This document shows, in pieces, positions 11,535 to 20,383 of a stretch of 64,000 bases of DNA (within the stretch, counting starts at the first letter, position 1; every line of letters begins with the position of its first letter). A program made the translations under genes and the position numbers. The DNA is from Vagococcus xieshaowenii (GTDB lineage Bacteria; Bacillota; Bacilli; Lactobacillales; Vagococcaceae), in NCBI RefSeq assembly GCF_004792515.1, contig NZ_CP038865.1:1138001-1202000 (forward strand), read 5' to 3'. The notes beneath the pieces are model-generated. The model did not search any database, had not been told where the DNA came from, and saw nothing but the letters and a program-made list of their open reading frames with translations.

Positions 11535-12653
11535 TTAATTCCAAATAGTAGTTTTTTTTAATGCCGTGAGTACGTAAGTAATATCCTCACTAAGTATCGT
11601 AATATGCCCCATTTTACGACCAAATTGAGGTTGCTCTTTACCGTAATAATGAAAATGCCACGTAGGATGGTGAAGCATTAGTTCAAGTGAATCTTCAAGA
11701 TGTTGGCCTAGGACATTCACCATCACGACCGAGCTTAATAAATTAGGTGAAGCAAGTGGTAAGCCACAGATGCCTTTAATATGTAAATCAAATTGGCTAA
11801 CATCACAGGCTTCAATTGAATAGTGCCCTGAATTATGAGGTCTTGGTGCTAATTCGTTGATATAGACTTTTTGACCAACAACAAACATTTCAATCGCTAA
11901 TACACCCGTTAAATGTAATTTTTTTGCCACTTCCAATGCTAAATTAGACGCTTGTGAGCTCACAGATTGACACACTCTTGCTGGGACAATGGTTTGATGT
12001 AAAATATTTTGATGGTGAAGATTCTCTGCGCAAGGAAATGTGACATATTCCCCTTGAGGATTCCCAGCTACAATAACGGAGAGTTCTTTATCAAACGTTA
12101 ACCATTCCTCTAACACACATTTTTGAATTAAGAGCCCTTTTGCCATTTCAACATCAGCAAACGACTTAATCACCACTTGTCCTTTTCCGTCATAGCCACC
12201 TCTTGTTGTTTTCAATACACAGGGATAACCAATCACTTCAATTGCATCTAGCAAATCTTCCAACGTATCAATCACACTGAAACTAGCAATTGGTAATTTT
12301 AATTGCGCCAAAAATTGTTTTTCTTTCACCCTATCTTGCGTGATTTCTAGTAAATCTGTGCCTTGAGGTAAAGAATAAGATATGGGAATATCTTTTAATG
12401 CGCTTGCTGAAACATTCTCAAACTCATAAGTTAGGAGATTTGATTTCTTAGCAAGTTCTGTTAAGCCACTCACATCATCATACGCACACTGGATAAAATG
12501 ATTAGCCACGCTAGCTGCGGGGCAATACTTATTAGGATCTAACACATTTACACGATAGCCCATTTCTTTGGCACTCATTGCTAACATTTGCCCAAGTTGT
12601 CCACCACCGATAATACCAATAGTTGAACCAGGTAGTACTGTTTGACTATTCAT
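11535..12653 (-). CDS. purK: N5-carboxyaminoimidazole ribonucleotide synthetase
   Basis: PurK uses ATP and bicarbonate to carboxylate AIR to N5-CAIR, the substrate of PurE. The 372 residues contain the N-terminal [13 protein letters not shown] and an ATP-grasp domain with [13 protein letters not shown] and [13 protein letters not shown]. It overlaps the purE 3' end by 8 bp, the common coupled purEK arrangement. The last residues (KTTIWN) end 14 bp before the purB start. The ATG at 12653 lies inside the purE coding end. Confidence 0.96.
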   Translation of the reverse strand: MNSQTVLPGSTIGIIGGGQLGQMLAMSAKEMGYRVNVLDPNKYCPAASVANHFIQCAYDDVSGLTELAKKSNLLTYEFENVSASALKDIPISYSLPQGTDLLEITQDRVKEKQFLAQLKLPIASFSVIDTLEDLLDAIEVIGYPCVLKTTRGGYDGKGQVVIKSFADVEMAKGLLIQKCVLEEWLTFDKELSVIVAGNPQGEYVTFPCAENLHHQNILHQTIVPARVCQSVSSQASNLALEVAKKLHLTGVLAIEMFVVGQKVYINELAPRPHNSGHYSIEACDVSQFDLHIKGICGLPLASPNLLSSVVMVNVLGQHLEDSLELMLHHPTWHFHYYGKEQPQFGRKMGHITILSEDITYVLTALKKTTIWN

Positions 12654-13137
12654 CTGATAACCTACTACTTTCTAACACTTTTTCAGTTAATCGCTGACGT
12701 CTTTCAATCAGACGTTCCGCTAACTGAGGGTCACTAATTGCAAGCATTTGGGCGGCTAATAAACCTGCATTCATTGCTCCTGCCTCTCCAATAGCCATTG
12801 TAGCAACTGAAACACCACCAGGCATCTGCACAATAGACAATAATGAATCTACACCATTCAATGTTCGGCTTTTAACTGGGACCCCAATAACAGGAAGAAT
12901 TGTTTTAGAGGCTACCATCCCTGGTAAATGGGCTGCTCCACCTGCTCCTGCAATGATTATTTTTAGACCTCTTCCCATAGCATTATCTGCATATTCAAAC
13001 ATATAATCTGGTGTCCTATGAGCTGATACAACAAGCTTTTCAAAAGGAACGCTTAACTCTTCTAAACAGGCACACGCTATTTTCATGGTTTCCCAGTCCG
13101 ATTGACTCCCCATGATAACACCAACTAAAGGTTCCAT
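12646..13137 (-). CDS. purE: N5-CAIR mutase
   Basis: PurE moves the carboxyl group of N5-CAIR to give CAIR. The 163-residue protein shows [10 protein letters not shown] near the N-terminus, [13 protein letters not shown] at about 43-55 and [16 protein letters not shown], the full class I PurE fingerprint. It is the first gene of the pur operon, preceded by GAGGAGG and a short leader of about 20 nt from the predicted promoter at 13164-13192. Confidence 0.97.
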   Translation of the reverse strand: MEPLVGVIMGSQSDWETMKIACACLEELSVPFEKLVVSAHRTPDYMFEYADNAMGRGLKIIIAGAGGAAHLPGMVASKTILPVIGVPVKSRTLNGVDSLLSIVQMPGGVSVATMAIGEAGAMNAGLLAAQMLAISDPQLAERLIERRQRLTEKVLESSRLSDE

Positions 13138-13163
13138 AGAAACCCTCCTCTCTATTTGTGATT

Positions 13164-13192
13164 ATCTTAACAACAACACTTCTCTAAGTCAA
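13164..13192 (-). promoter_or_regulatory. Sigma-A promoter of the pur operon
   Basis: On the minus strand the -35 box TTGACT (13187-13192) and the -10 box TAAGAT (13164-13169) are separated by exactly 17 bp. They sit about 30 bp upstream of the purE start codon. Transcription would begin near 13157, leaving a leader too short for a purine riboswitch. Control is therefore probably at initiation, through the PurBox upstream. Confidence 0.7.
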
Positions 13193-13225
13193 TAAAAAAC
13201 GTATATTTTTAACTTATTTTTTCCA

Positions 13226-13257
13226 AAATGTTCGTCTTTTATTTAACGAAACTATAC
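13226..13257 (-). promoter_or_regulatory. Candidate PurBox (PurR site) upstream of purE
   Basis: The minus strand reads AAAAGACGAACATTTT, with the CGAAC core at 13230-13234. This agrees with the PurR recognition consensus AWWWCCGAACWWT except at two positions. A degenerate second CGAA-containing element lies in the opposite orientation at about 13241-13257. The core is about 76 bp upstream of the predicted transcription start, the spacing I recall for PurR-activated promoters in Lactococcus. No purR gene is in the window. Confidence 0.45.
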
Positions 13258-13335
13258 AAACAATCGAAATTACTCTTTCATTGTCAATATAATCTATATC
13301 AATCAAACTTTTTGAAACAATATGTATTTTTAGGC

Positions 13336-13366
13336 AAAAAAAAATAGCCCTAAGGCTATTTTTTTA
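13336..13366 (-). terminator. Rho-independent terminator after phoU
   Basis: A stem of AAAAATAGCC with its complement and a CTAA loop is followed by a U-run on the minus strand. It overlaps the phoU stop codon and separates the pst-phoU operon from the pur promoter region. Confidence 0.85.
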
Positions 13367-14035
13367 TTCATCATTTGAAGAATGTAACTCAACAATTTTA
13401 CCTGTTTTTAAGTAAATGATCCATTCACAAATATTGGTTACATAATCTCCAATACGTTCTAAAAAGCGAGCGACTCTTAAATAGTCCGTCCCAATCTCAA
13501 CAAGATCAGAATCTTCTTTCATCACTCTAATACACATTTCGTATATCTCTTTGAAGTAATCGTTTATTTTTTCGTCACGATCAGCAATCAGAACAGCTTC
13601 TTCAGAATTACCTTCTGTGTAAGCATGTAAGGCGTCATCTAATAACTTAAGAACATCATCTGCCATATCTGAAATTTTTTCTTGGATTTCAAAAATAGGT
13701 TTTGTATTGTTCACACGAATAGCCGCCTTAGAAATTGACACGGCATGGTCACCAATTCGTTCTAAGTCATTCACAGCTTTCATTACTGTAATAATCAAAC
13801 GTAAATCAGACGTTACTGGTTGTTGTAACGCAATCATTTCTAACCCTTTTTTCTCTAAATCTGATTCAAATTCATTAATCTTTGAATCGCCTTGAATAAC
13901 GCTTTGGGCAATTTCATTATCTTGTTTAATAAAAGCACGAACCGCTTTATAAACAGATAAACTTACCGCTTCACCCATTGTATGGAATTCTTCGTGTAAT
14001 TGACGTAAATCTTTTTCAAATTGAGCTCTTAACAT
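13364..14035 (-). CDS. phoU: Phosphate transport regulator PhoU
   Basis: PhoU links the Pst transporter to the phosphate two-component system and restrains Pho gene expression when phosphate is plentiful. The 223 residues form two repeats of the PhoU three-helix fold, with the acidic metal-binding motifs in DLERIGDHAVSISKA (first repeat) and FLERIGDYVTNICEW (second). I chose the ATG at 14035, since it has AGAGAGG 9 bp upstream and gives the standard start MLRAQFEKDL. A TTG 12 codons earlier overlaps pstB and lacks a ribosome site. It is the last gene of the pst operon. Confidence 0.93.
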   Translation of the reverse strand: MLRAQFEKDLRQLHEEFHTMGEAVSLSVYKAVRAFIKQDNEIAQSVIQGDSKINEFESDLEKKGLEMIALQQPVTSDLRLIITVMKAVNDLERIGDHAVSISKAAIRVNNTKPIFEIQEKISDMADDVLKLLDDALHAYTEGNSEEAVLIADRDEKINDYFKEIYEMCIRVMKEDSDLVEIGTDYLRVARFLERIGDYVTNICEWIIYLKTGKIVELHSSNDE

Positions 14036-14063
14036 AAGAAGTAACCTCTCTTTGTTTATTTTT

Positions 14064-14810
14064 TTAGCCAAATTTCCCTGAAATATAATCTTCAGTTTCT
14101 TGTTTCTTAGGATTCAAGAAAATATTTGACGTTTTATCAAATTCTATCAAATTGCCATCTAAAAAGAAAGCAGTTTTATCAGAAATTCGAGACGCTTGTT
14201 GCATGTTATGGGTTACCATAATCATTGTATATTTGTCTTTTAACTCATATAACATATTTTCAATTTTCCCACTTGAAACAGGGTCCAACGCACTAGTTGG
14301 TTCATCTAGTAAGATGATCTCTGGCTCAACTGCTAGTACACGTGCAATACACACACGTTGTTGTTGTCCGCCTGATAAAGCTAATGCACTTTTATCAAGC
14401 TTATCTTTAACATCATCCCACACAGATGCTGCTTTTAAGCTTTTCTCAACGATTTCATCCAATTCTTGTTTTGATTTTTTTCCTTCAAGTTTTAAACCAT
14501 AAATAACATTTTCGTAGACTGAAAACGGGAAAGGATTCGGTTGTTGGAAAACCATGCCAATTTTTTTTCGTAACTCTACTAAGTCTGTTTGTGGGCTATA
14601 AATATTTTGATCTTTATACATAATATTTCCTGTAATAGTAACGCCAGGAATCATATCATTCATACGGTTAATACTTCTTAAAAAAGTTGATTTACCACAG
14701 CCTGATGGACCGATTAATGCGGTAATTTCACCTTGTTTAAAGTCAATATCAATCCCTTTTAACGCTTCTTTCTCGCCATAAAATAAATGTAAATCTTTAG
14801 ATTTTAACAA
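14064..14810 (-). CDS. pstB: Phosphate ABC transporter ATP-binding protein (second PstB)
   Basis: This ATPase powers phosphate import through PstC/PstA. It has Walker [10 protein letters not shown] (about 33-41), the signature LSGGQQQR and Walker [12 protein letters not shown], in 248 residues. The start codon is TTG at 14810 behind GGGGGAAGAG. It follows the first pstB by 12 bp. Two neighbouring but clearly different PstB proteins are usual in Lactobacillales. They may form a heterodimer or be alternatives; the sequence does not decide which. Confidence 0.95.
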   Translation of the reverse strand: MLKSKDLHLFYGEKEALKGIDIDFKQGEITALIGPSGCGKSTFLRSINRMNDMIPGVTITGNIMYKDQNIYSPQTDLVELRKKIGMVFQQPNPFPFSVYENVIYGLKLEGKKSKQELDEIVEKSLKAASVWDDVKDKLDKSALALSGGQQQRVCIARVLAVEPEIILLDEPTSALDPVSSGKIENMLYELKDKYTMIMVTHNMQQASRISDKTAFFLDGNLIEFDKTSNIFLNPKKQETEDYISGKFG

Positions 14811-14822
14811 ATTCTCTTCCCC

Positions 14823-15626
14823 CTAGCCGAAGTGTCCTGATACATAGTCTTCAGTAGCTTGTATTTTAGGACGAGTGAAAATTTTATTGGTTGTATCATA
14901 CTCAATAGCATGCCCCATGTAGAAAAATGCTGTGTAATCACTAATACGTGATGCTTGTTGCATATTATGTGTCACAATAATAATTGAAAAATCTTTTTTC
15001 AAGTTTAATAATGTTTCTTCTAATTTACCTGTTGAAATTGGGTCTAACGCACTAGCTGGTTCATCTAATAATAAGATATCTGGTTTCATGGCAATAGCAC
15101 GTGCAATACATAGACGTTGTTGTTGTCCGCCTGAAAGAGCTAACGCACTTTTACCTAGATTATCTTTTACTTGATCCCATAATGCCGCTTGTTTAAGACT
15201 TGTTTCTACTACTTCGTCTAAATAATTTTTATCTGTAATACCATGTTGTTTCAATGCAAATGTGATATTTTCATAGATAGACTTACTGAATGGATTTGGA
15301 CGTTGAAATACCATACCAATATGTTTACGCATTTCATAAACATCAATGTTACTTGCATTAATATCAATTCCTTGATAAATAATTTCACCAGTAATTTTCG
15401 TGTTATTAATTTCATCGTTCATACGATTTAATGAACGTAAATACGTTGATTTACCACAACCCGAAGGACCAATTAACGAAGTGATTTTGTTCTCTTCAAA
15501 TTCCAGAGATACACCTTTTATTGCTTCGTTTTGGCCATACCAAACATGTAAGTCGTTGGTTTTTAAATCAACAGATTTACTATCTAATGTAATAATGTGA
15601 CGATCTTCTAAATTATACTCTTTCAT
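14823..15626 (-). CDS. pstB: Phosphate ABC transporter ATP-binding protein (first PstB)
   Basis: This PstB has 267 residues, with a short N-terminal extension of about 20 residues before the ABC domain. Walker A is GPSGCGKST, the signature is [15 protein letters not shown] and Walker B is ILLDEPASALDP. The D-loop and the switch histidine ([12 protein letters not shown]) are intact, so it should be an active ATPase. It lies between pstA and the second pstB, 14 bp and 12 bp away respectively, in the same operon. Confidence 0.95.
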   Translation of the reverse strand: MKEYNLEDRHIITLDSKSVDLKTNDLHVWYGQNEAIKGVSLEFEENKITSLIGPSGCGKSTYLRSLNRMNDEINNTKITGEIIYQGIDINASNIDVYEMRKHIGMVFQRPNPFSKSIYENITFALKQHGITDKNYLDEVVETSLKQAALWDQVKDNLGKSALALSGGQQQRLCIARAIAMKPDILLLDEPASALDPISTGKLEETLLNLKKDFSIIIVTHNMQQASRISDYTAFFYMGHAIEYDTTNKIFTRPKIQATEDYVSGHFG

Positions 15627-15640
15627 TGTTTACTCCTTCG

Positions 15641-16525
15641 TTATGCGGAAGTCATTTTCTTATGTAATTTCTTACCTAAGAAGCGAGCTAAGATATTAAA
15701 TAATAAGACAGCTAAGATTAACACAGCTGAAGCACCTGCTGAAACTTGTGGACCATCCGGCATGGTACCTTCACTGTTAACTTTCCAAATATGAACAGCT
15801 AATGTTTCAGCTTGTCTGAAGATATTTAATGGACTTGAAATATTTAGTGGGTTCCAATCTGTAAAATCTAACGCTGGTGCACTCTGACCAGCTGTATAGA
15901 TTAATGCTGCCGCTTCACCAAAAATACGACCTGCACCTAAAATCACACCCGTTAAAATACCAGGTAAAGCCTCTGGTACAACAACTTTTAAGACTGTTTC
16001 CCAACGAGACAATCCTAATGCTAAACCTGCTTCACGCTGTGTATAGTGAACAGCTTTTAACGATTCTTCAACATTACGTGTTAGTAATGGTAAGTTAAAG
16101 AAAGTTAAAGCTAGCGCTCCCGAAATAATCGAGAAACCAAAGCCTGCTTGTACAACAAAAATTAAGAAACCAAACAAACCAACAACGACAGAAGGCAATG
16201 AACTAAGGATCTCAATTGCCGTACGAATAAAATCTGTTAACCAATTTTTCTTCGCATACTCTGATAAATAAATCCCTGCACCTAGTGAGATAGGCACACT
16301 AATTATCATCGTAATAATTAACAAATAAAATGAGTTGAACAACTGAATACCAATACCACCACCGACTTCAAAAGTCTTAGCAGGCTGTGTCAAAAACTCC
16401 CAGCTAATATGTGGTATACCACGAACTAAAATATAAGCAATTAAGCTCGCTAAAATTAATACAATAATTGCAGCAATTGCATATAGTACACTTGTTGCAA
16501 TCTTATCTACTTTTTTTGAATTCAT
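15641..16525 (-). CDS. pstA: Phosphate ABC transporter permease PstA
   Basis: PstA is one of the two membrane subunits of the phosphate importer. The 294 residues hold six predicted membrane segments. The first is at about 15-40, and the EAA loop that contacts the ATPase is near EAGLALGLSRWETVLKVV. The ATG at 16525 overlaps the pstC stop, indicating translational coupling. A short lysine-rich C-terminus ends in the cytoplasm. The gene is intact. Confidence 0.95.
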   Translation of the reverse strand: MNSKKVDKIATSVLYAIAAIIVLILASLIAYILVRGIPHISWEFLTQPAKTFEVGGGIGIQLFNSFYLLIITMIISVPISLGAGIYLSEYAKKNWLTDFIRTAIEILSSLPSVVVGLFGFLIFVVQAGFGFSIISGALALTFFNLPLLTRNVEESLKAVHYTQREAGLALGLSRWETVLKVVVPEALPGILTGVILGAGRIFGEAAALIYTAGQSAPALDFTDWNPLNISSPLNIFRQAETLAVHIWKVNSEGTMPDGPQVSAGASAVLILAVLLFNILARFLGKKLHKKMTSA

Positions 16526-17445
16526 TATTTAAATTCTCCTTTTTTACCAATCATACGAATGATGATATTAAAGAATAGTGACATCAATAATAGTAATAAT
16601 GCTAGAGACCATAAAACATTGTTTTCTAATGTCCCCATAATGGTATTTCCGATTCCCATTGTTAAAATACTTGTTAATGTTGAGGCTGGTGTGGTCAAGT
16701 TTTCCGGTAAAATTGCAGCATTACCAATAACCATTTGAATCGCTAATGCTTCACCAAAAGCTCTTGCCATCCCAAATACAACTGCTGTTAAAATACCAGG
16801 AATTGCAGCTCTAAGTACCACCTTGTATGTTGTTTGCCATCTTGTTGCACCTAAGGCTAAAGAAGCTTCTCTATAATGACGAGGCACAGCATTTAAAGAA
16901 TCCACTGTCATGGATGTAACAGTTGGAAGAATCATAACAAATAACACAAATGTTCCTGCTAAAATACCAAAACCACTGCCACCAAACACATTACGGACCG
17001 CTGGCACAACAACCGTTAAACCGATAAAACCATATACTACTGAAGGAATCCCTACAAGTAATTCGATAACTGGCTGTAATACTTTTTTACCTAAGTTAGG
17101 CGATATTTCTGTCATAAAGACCGCTGCCCCAATAGCAAATGGTGTAGCAACAATCGCAGATAATAACGTCACCAAGAAAGAACCTACCAGCATTGGCAAA
17201 GCCCCTACTAATGGCTTTCCGTCATCTCCTACAGTGCCTGGTGCCCAATCTGTACCAAATAAGAAATCAAATACATTAACGCCATCTTTAAAGAAAGTGG
17301 CTAATCCTTTACTCATAACAAAATAAAAAATAGCTGCTACTACTGCGACAATAAATACAATACATAATAAACTAATCGCTTTACCGATTTGTTCTAATTT
17401 TGCTTTTTTAGATTTAGTTAATAGACTCTTTTGAATCTCTTCCAA
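16525..17445 (-). CDS. pstC: Phosphate ABC transporter permease PstC
   Basis: PstC pairs with PstA in the membrane. It has about six transmembrane segments and the EAA-like loop EASLALGATRWQTTYKVV. I chose the TTG at 17445 because an AGGAGG lies 9 bp upstream of it. An in-frame ATG at 17466 would place that ribosome site inside the coding sequence and has none of its own. This gives 306 residues. It starts 27 bp after the pstS stop. Confidence 0.93.
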   Translation of the reverse strand: MEEIQKSLLTKSKKAKLEQIGKAISLLCIVFIVAVVAAIFYFVMSKGLATFFKDGVNVFDFLFGTDWAPGTVGDDGKPLVGALPMLVGSFLVTLLSAIVATPFAIGAAVFMTEISPNLGKKVLQPVIELLVGIPSVVYGFIGLTVVVPAVRNVFGGSGFGILAGTFVLFVMILPTVTSMTVDSLNAVPRHYREASLALGATRWQTTYKVVLRAAIPGILTAVVFGMARAFGEALAIQMVIGNAAILPENLTTPASTLTSILTMGIGNTIMGTLENNVLWSLALLLLLMSLFFNIIIRMIGKKGEFK

Positions 17446-17471
17446 GACTTTCGTCCTCCTATACAATTCAA

Positions 17472-18320
17472 TTACTGAATGATTTCGCCATTAGCGTCTC
17501 GTTCGACTTCCATTTGAGTAACCGGAATATAGCCCAGTTTTGGAATCATGCCATTTTGCATTTCATCAGATAATACAAAATCGATGTATTCTTTGGTTAA
17601 TCCTGTTGGTTGTCCTTTTGTATACATATGTTCGTATGACCAAATTGGCCATTGATTAGTTGTAACATTTTCATCTTTAGGTTGAATACCATCAATTGAT
17701 AATTCTTGTACTTCTTTTGTAATGTAAGAAAATGCTAAGTAGCTAATTGCTCCAGGAGTAGTGCTGACAATTTGGCGAACCATTCCTGTTGAATCTTGTT
17801 CTTGAGCTTTCTTGGTTTTTTCACCATTCATGACCCAACGCTCAAAAGTAGCACGTGTTCCACTACCACTTGCACGGTTGATAATCACGATTGGCAAGTC
17901 TTTACCACCTAATTCTTTCCAGTTAGTTAATTCACCGGTAAAAATTGCTCGTAAGTTATCCATAGAAATATCTTTAATCCCAATTTCTTTGTTAACAATC
18001 GGTGCAATCCCCACGACAGCCACTTTAAAACTAACCAATTCTGACGCATCAATACCCGATTTTTCTTCTGCAAATAAGTCCGAATTCCCGATATCCACCG
18101 CACCTGATTGTACCTGACTAAGTCCTGTGCCGCTTCCTCCTCCTTGAACATTTACAAATTTCCCAAGATTGTTACTGCTGAATTCATTCCCTGCCGCCTC
18201 CGCTAATGGTTGCATAGCAGATGATCCTACTACAGTGATCGACTCTCCTTTATCAATTTTACATCCTGCTAAGAATAATAATCCTGATAAAACAAGAGCT
18301 AGTTGCAAGATTTTTTTCAC
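17472..18320 (-). CDS. pstS: Phosphate-binding lipoprotein PstS
   Basis: PstS captures phosphate outside the membrane and delivers it to PstCA. The 282-residue precursor has a lipoprotein signal peptide with the lipobox LAGC (cysteine at about 20), so it should be lipid-anchored. The phosphate-binding motifs [23 protein letters not shown] and [13 protein letters not shown] are those of the PBP family. It is the first gene of the pst operon and is preceded by GAAGGAGG. Its promoter with three repeats lies at 18383-18460. Confidence 0.95.
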   Translation of the reverse strand: MKKILQLALVLSGLLFLAGCKIDKGESITVVGSSAMQPLAEAAGNEFSSNNLGKFVNVQGGGSGTGLSQVQSGAVDIGNSDLFAEEKSGIDASELVSFKVAVVGIAPIVNKEIGIKDISMDNLRAIFTGELTNWKELGGKDLPIVIINRASGSGTRATFERWVMNGEKTKKAQEQDSTGMVRQIVSTTPGAISYLAFSYITKEVQELSIDGIQPKDENVTTNQWPIWSYEHMYTKGQPTGLTKEYIDFVLSDEMQNGMIPKLGYIPVTQMEVERDANGEIIQ

Positions 18321-18382
18321 CTAAAAATCCTCCTTCAAAAATTAACGAACTAATCATTTTTTTGTGTTAGTTCCCTTCTTTC

Positions 18383-18411
18383 AAGATATATGTTTCCTTC
18401 ATAAAAAGCAA
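18383..18411 (-). promoter_or_regulatory. Predicted promoter of the pst operon
   Basis: On the minus strand TTGCTT (18406-18411) and TATCTT (18383-18388) are 17 bp apart, giving a leader of about 55 nt before pstS. The weak -35 box lies within the first of three direct repeats, consistent with a promoter that needs an activator. Confidence 0.45.
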
Positions 18412-18460
18412 GTTTTTTCGGTTAAAAAAAGTAAGTTTTTTCTGAAAGAAAGTTTTTTTT
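18403..18460 (-). repeat. Three direct repeats upstream of pstS
   Basis: The minus strand carries three copies of AAAAAACTTNCTTT, with N being T, A and G in turn (about 18445-18460, 18424-18441 and 18403-18418). The CTT cores are 17 and 23 bp apart, and a TTAACC lies between the last two. Repeated half-sites upstream of a phosphate transport promoter suggest binding of a PhoP-like response regulator. The spacing does not match the 11-bp period of Bacillus Pho boxes exactly. Confidence 0.45.
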
Positions 18461-18669
18461 CTTCTATATATACAACTATTTTTTCTTTCAAAACAAATGA
18501 TCATTTTTATGGAGTCACCTAAACAAAAATAATAAATGAAATATTACCTAAAATGTTCCTTTTTGAATTCTATTATGACTAAAATAACCTACGAATATTC
18601 GTCAATTGCCTAGATAGTTTCTTTTTATATAGAATCATCCTTTTTTCTCGAAATTTCCATATCATTTCA
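18461..18669. other. AT-rich intergenic stretch between ftsX and pst promoter
   Basis: The non-coding region between ftsX and pstS is 395 bp. Outside the ftsX terminator and the pst promoter repeats it is very AT-rich. I see no gene, RNA or repeat in it that I can support. Confidence 0.5.
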
Positions 18670-18710
18670 AAAAAAGCTATGAAATAGAAATGATCTATTC
18701 CATAGCTTTT
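18670..18710 (-). terminator. Terminator after ftsX
   Basis: A 16-bp stem with one mismatch (AAAAGCTATG arm) and an approximately 7-nt loop, followed by a T-run on the minus strand, lies 6 bp beyond the ftsX stop. It ends the prfB-ftsE-ftsX transcript. Confidence 0.85.
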
Positions 18711-18715
18711 CACTG

Positions 18716-19603
18716 TTATATTTTTAAGAATCGTCTCATAGAGAAAATTGATCCGATTGACCCAATGACTACCCCGATAATTAAGACAAGGGATGCTAAC
18801 CACATCGTCAATTCATCTGGGTGTATTAAAGAGTAATTACCTGTTGCCATAAAGGTCTTCATAATAACTTGATAAGACTTACGATATCCAAATAATACCG
18901 TTAAGATAGGAACAATAGAACCTAATATCCCTATCCAAGCACCTTCTAAGAAGAAAGGCCATCTAATATAAGCATTTTTTGCTCCTACAAGTCGCATAAT
19001 TTGGATCTCACGTTTACGTGATATAATTGTTATCCTAATAGTATTTGAAATCAAGAAAATAGCGACAAATAATAATAATGCCATACCAATCAAGCCCCAG
19101 AAGCGAACATTTTTAGAAAGCGAGAAAATTTTGTCGGACGATAAACCACCATAATCTGCTTTATAAACATTGGTTAATGTTTCAGCCTTCTTTTGTACTT
19201 GCTTTACTGCTTCAGGTGTTTTCGCACTGACAATAAAAACATCATATAAAGGATTTTCATCACCCTTAAAAATTTCAAAAGAGTCACCCATGGTTTCAAC
19301 TAATTTTTCATATTGTTCTTCTGAACTTGAAAATTTAACATTCGTTACACCAGGAAGTGTCTGTAATTCTTTTTCTAGTTTATCCAACCCTTTATCTTCT
19401 GTTCCCAATTCAACAAAGACCGAGACATCTACTGCTTTTTCGATATCTTGCGCTAGTTTGGAAACATTCAAAATAACGGATAAAAAGATTCCTACTAATA
19501 CTAAAGTAACCGTCACTGCACTTACAGATGCTAGTGTCATCCAACCGTTACGTTTTAAACTCTTAAAACTTTCGCCAATATGACGGAAAAAATTTCTAAT
19601 CAT
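18716..19603 (-). CDS. ftsX: Cell division protein FtsX (permease-like)
   Basis: FtsX forms a membrane complex with FtsE that activates peptidoglycan hydrolases during growth and division. The 295 residues have the standard layout: one membrane segment at about 22-45, an extracellular domain to about 170, then three further segments and a cytoplasmic tail. The start MIRNFFRHIGESFKSLKRNGW at 19603 overlaps the end of ftsE (ATGATTAG) with GGAG upstream. A reading from 19660 would add 19 residues inside ftsE and is unlikely. Confidence 0.94.
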   Translation of the reverse strand: MIRNFFRHIGESFKSLKRNGWMTLASVSAVTVTLVLVGIFLSVILNVSKLAQDIEKAVDVSVFVELGTEDKGLDKLEKELQTLPGVTNVKFSSSEEQYEKLVETMGDSFEIFKGDENPLYDVFIVSAKTPEAVKQVQKKAETLTNVYKADYGGLSSDKIFSLSKNVRFWGLIGMALLLFVAIFLISNTIRITIISRKREIQIMRLVGAKNAYIRWPFFLEGAWIGILGSIVPILTVLFGYRKSYQVIMKTFMATGNYSLIHPDELTMWLASLVLIIGVVIGSIGSIFSMRRFLKI

Positions 19604-20282
19604 CGTAGCCGTATTCTCCTTCCAATTGATCTCGGATAATTCGACCATTTTCAATCGCAATAACGCGATGAGTAATCGTGTTTACAATGTTACTATTGTG
19701 TGTTGCCATGACAACAGTTGTTCCTTGGATATTAATCTTTTCAAGTAAATTCATGATTTCCCATGAATTTTCAGGATCTAAGTTACCTGTTGGTTCATCT
19801 GCTATTAACAATTTTGGTGTATTCACAATGGCTCTAGCAATTGCCACACGTTGTTGTTCTCCACCAGAAAGCTCATTGGGGAAAACACGTACTTTATGTC
19901 TTAATCCTACTAAATCTAATACTTCCATTACACGACGTTTAATTTCACGAGGCTTCTTACCAATAACCTGCATTGCATACGCTACGTTCTCGTAAACCGT
20001 TTTTTGGTGTAATAGTTTATAATCCTGGAAGACAATGCCGATTTCACGACGCAATAAAGGCACATTACGATTTTTTATTTTCATTAAATCATAACCAACG
20101 ACATTTAATTGTCCTTTGGTTGCTTTTTCTTCACGATACATTAACTTAATAAATGTGGATTTACCAGCCCCACTTGGACCTACAACATAAACAAACTCCC
20201 CTTGATCAATTTTAATTGACAGGTTACGAACAGCGGTGGTCCCGTTTGAATACTTTTTGGTCACTTCTTTCATCTCAATCAT
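19596..20282 (-). CDS. ftsE: Cell division ATP-binding protein FtsE
   Basis: FtsE is the ABC ATPase partner of FtsX. The 228 residues contain Walker A GPSGAGKST (about 36-44), the signature LSGGEQQR, Walker B LLIADEPTGNLDP and the switch histidine ATHNSNIV. All catalytic residues are present. It overlaps ftsX by 8 bp and follows prfB by about 100 bp on the same strand, the usual order in Lactobacillales. Confidence 0.96.
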   Translation of the reverse strand: MIEMKEVTKKYSNGTTAVRNLSIKIDQGEFVYVVGPSGAGKSTFIKLMYREEKATKGQLNVVGYDLMKIKNRNVPLLRREIGIVFQDYKLLHQKTVYENVAYAMQVIGKKPREIKRRVMEVLDLVGLRHKVRVFPNELSGGEQQRVAIARAIVNTPKLLIADEPTGNLDPENSWEIMNLLEKINIQGTTVVMATHNSNIVNTITHRVIAIENGRIIRDQLEGEYGYDD

Positions 20283-20383
20283 GTAGTATACTCCTATCTA
20301 TAAAAACTAAACGACTTTACTCATTATAGCATTACCATATTGTAATACTTTAATATTTTGATTACAATTACATTTCAGTTTCA

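Noticed and set aside
13138-13330. Purine riboswitch in front of purE
   Set aside because: The predicted promoter leaves a leader of only about 20 nt, and no aptamer-like sequence is seen.
18579-18803. A possible 74-residue gene on the minus strand overlapping the ftsX end
   Set aside because: It runs through the ftsX terminator and the ftsX coding frame and has no ribosome site, so it is a shadow frame.
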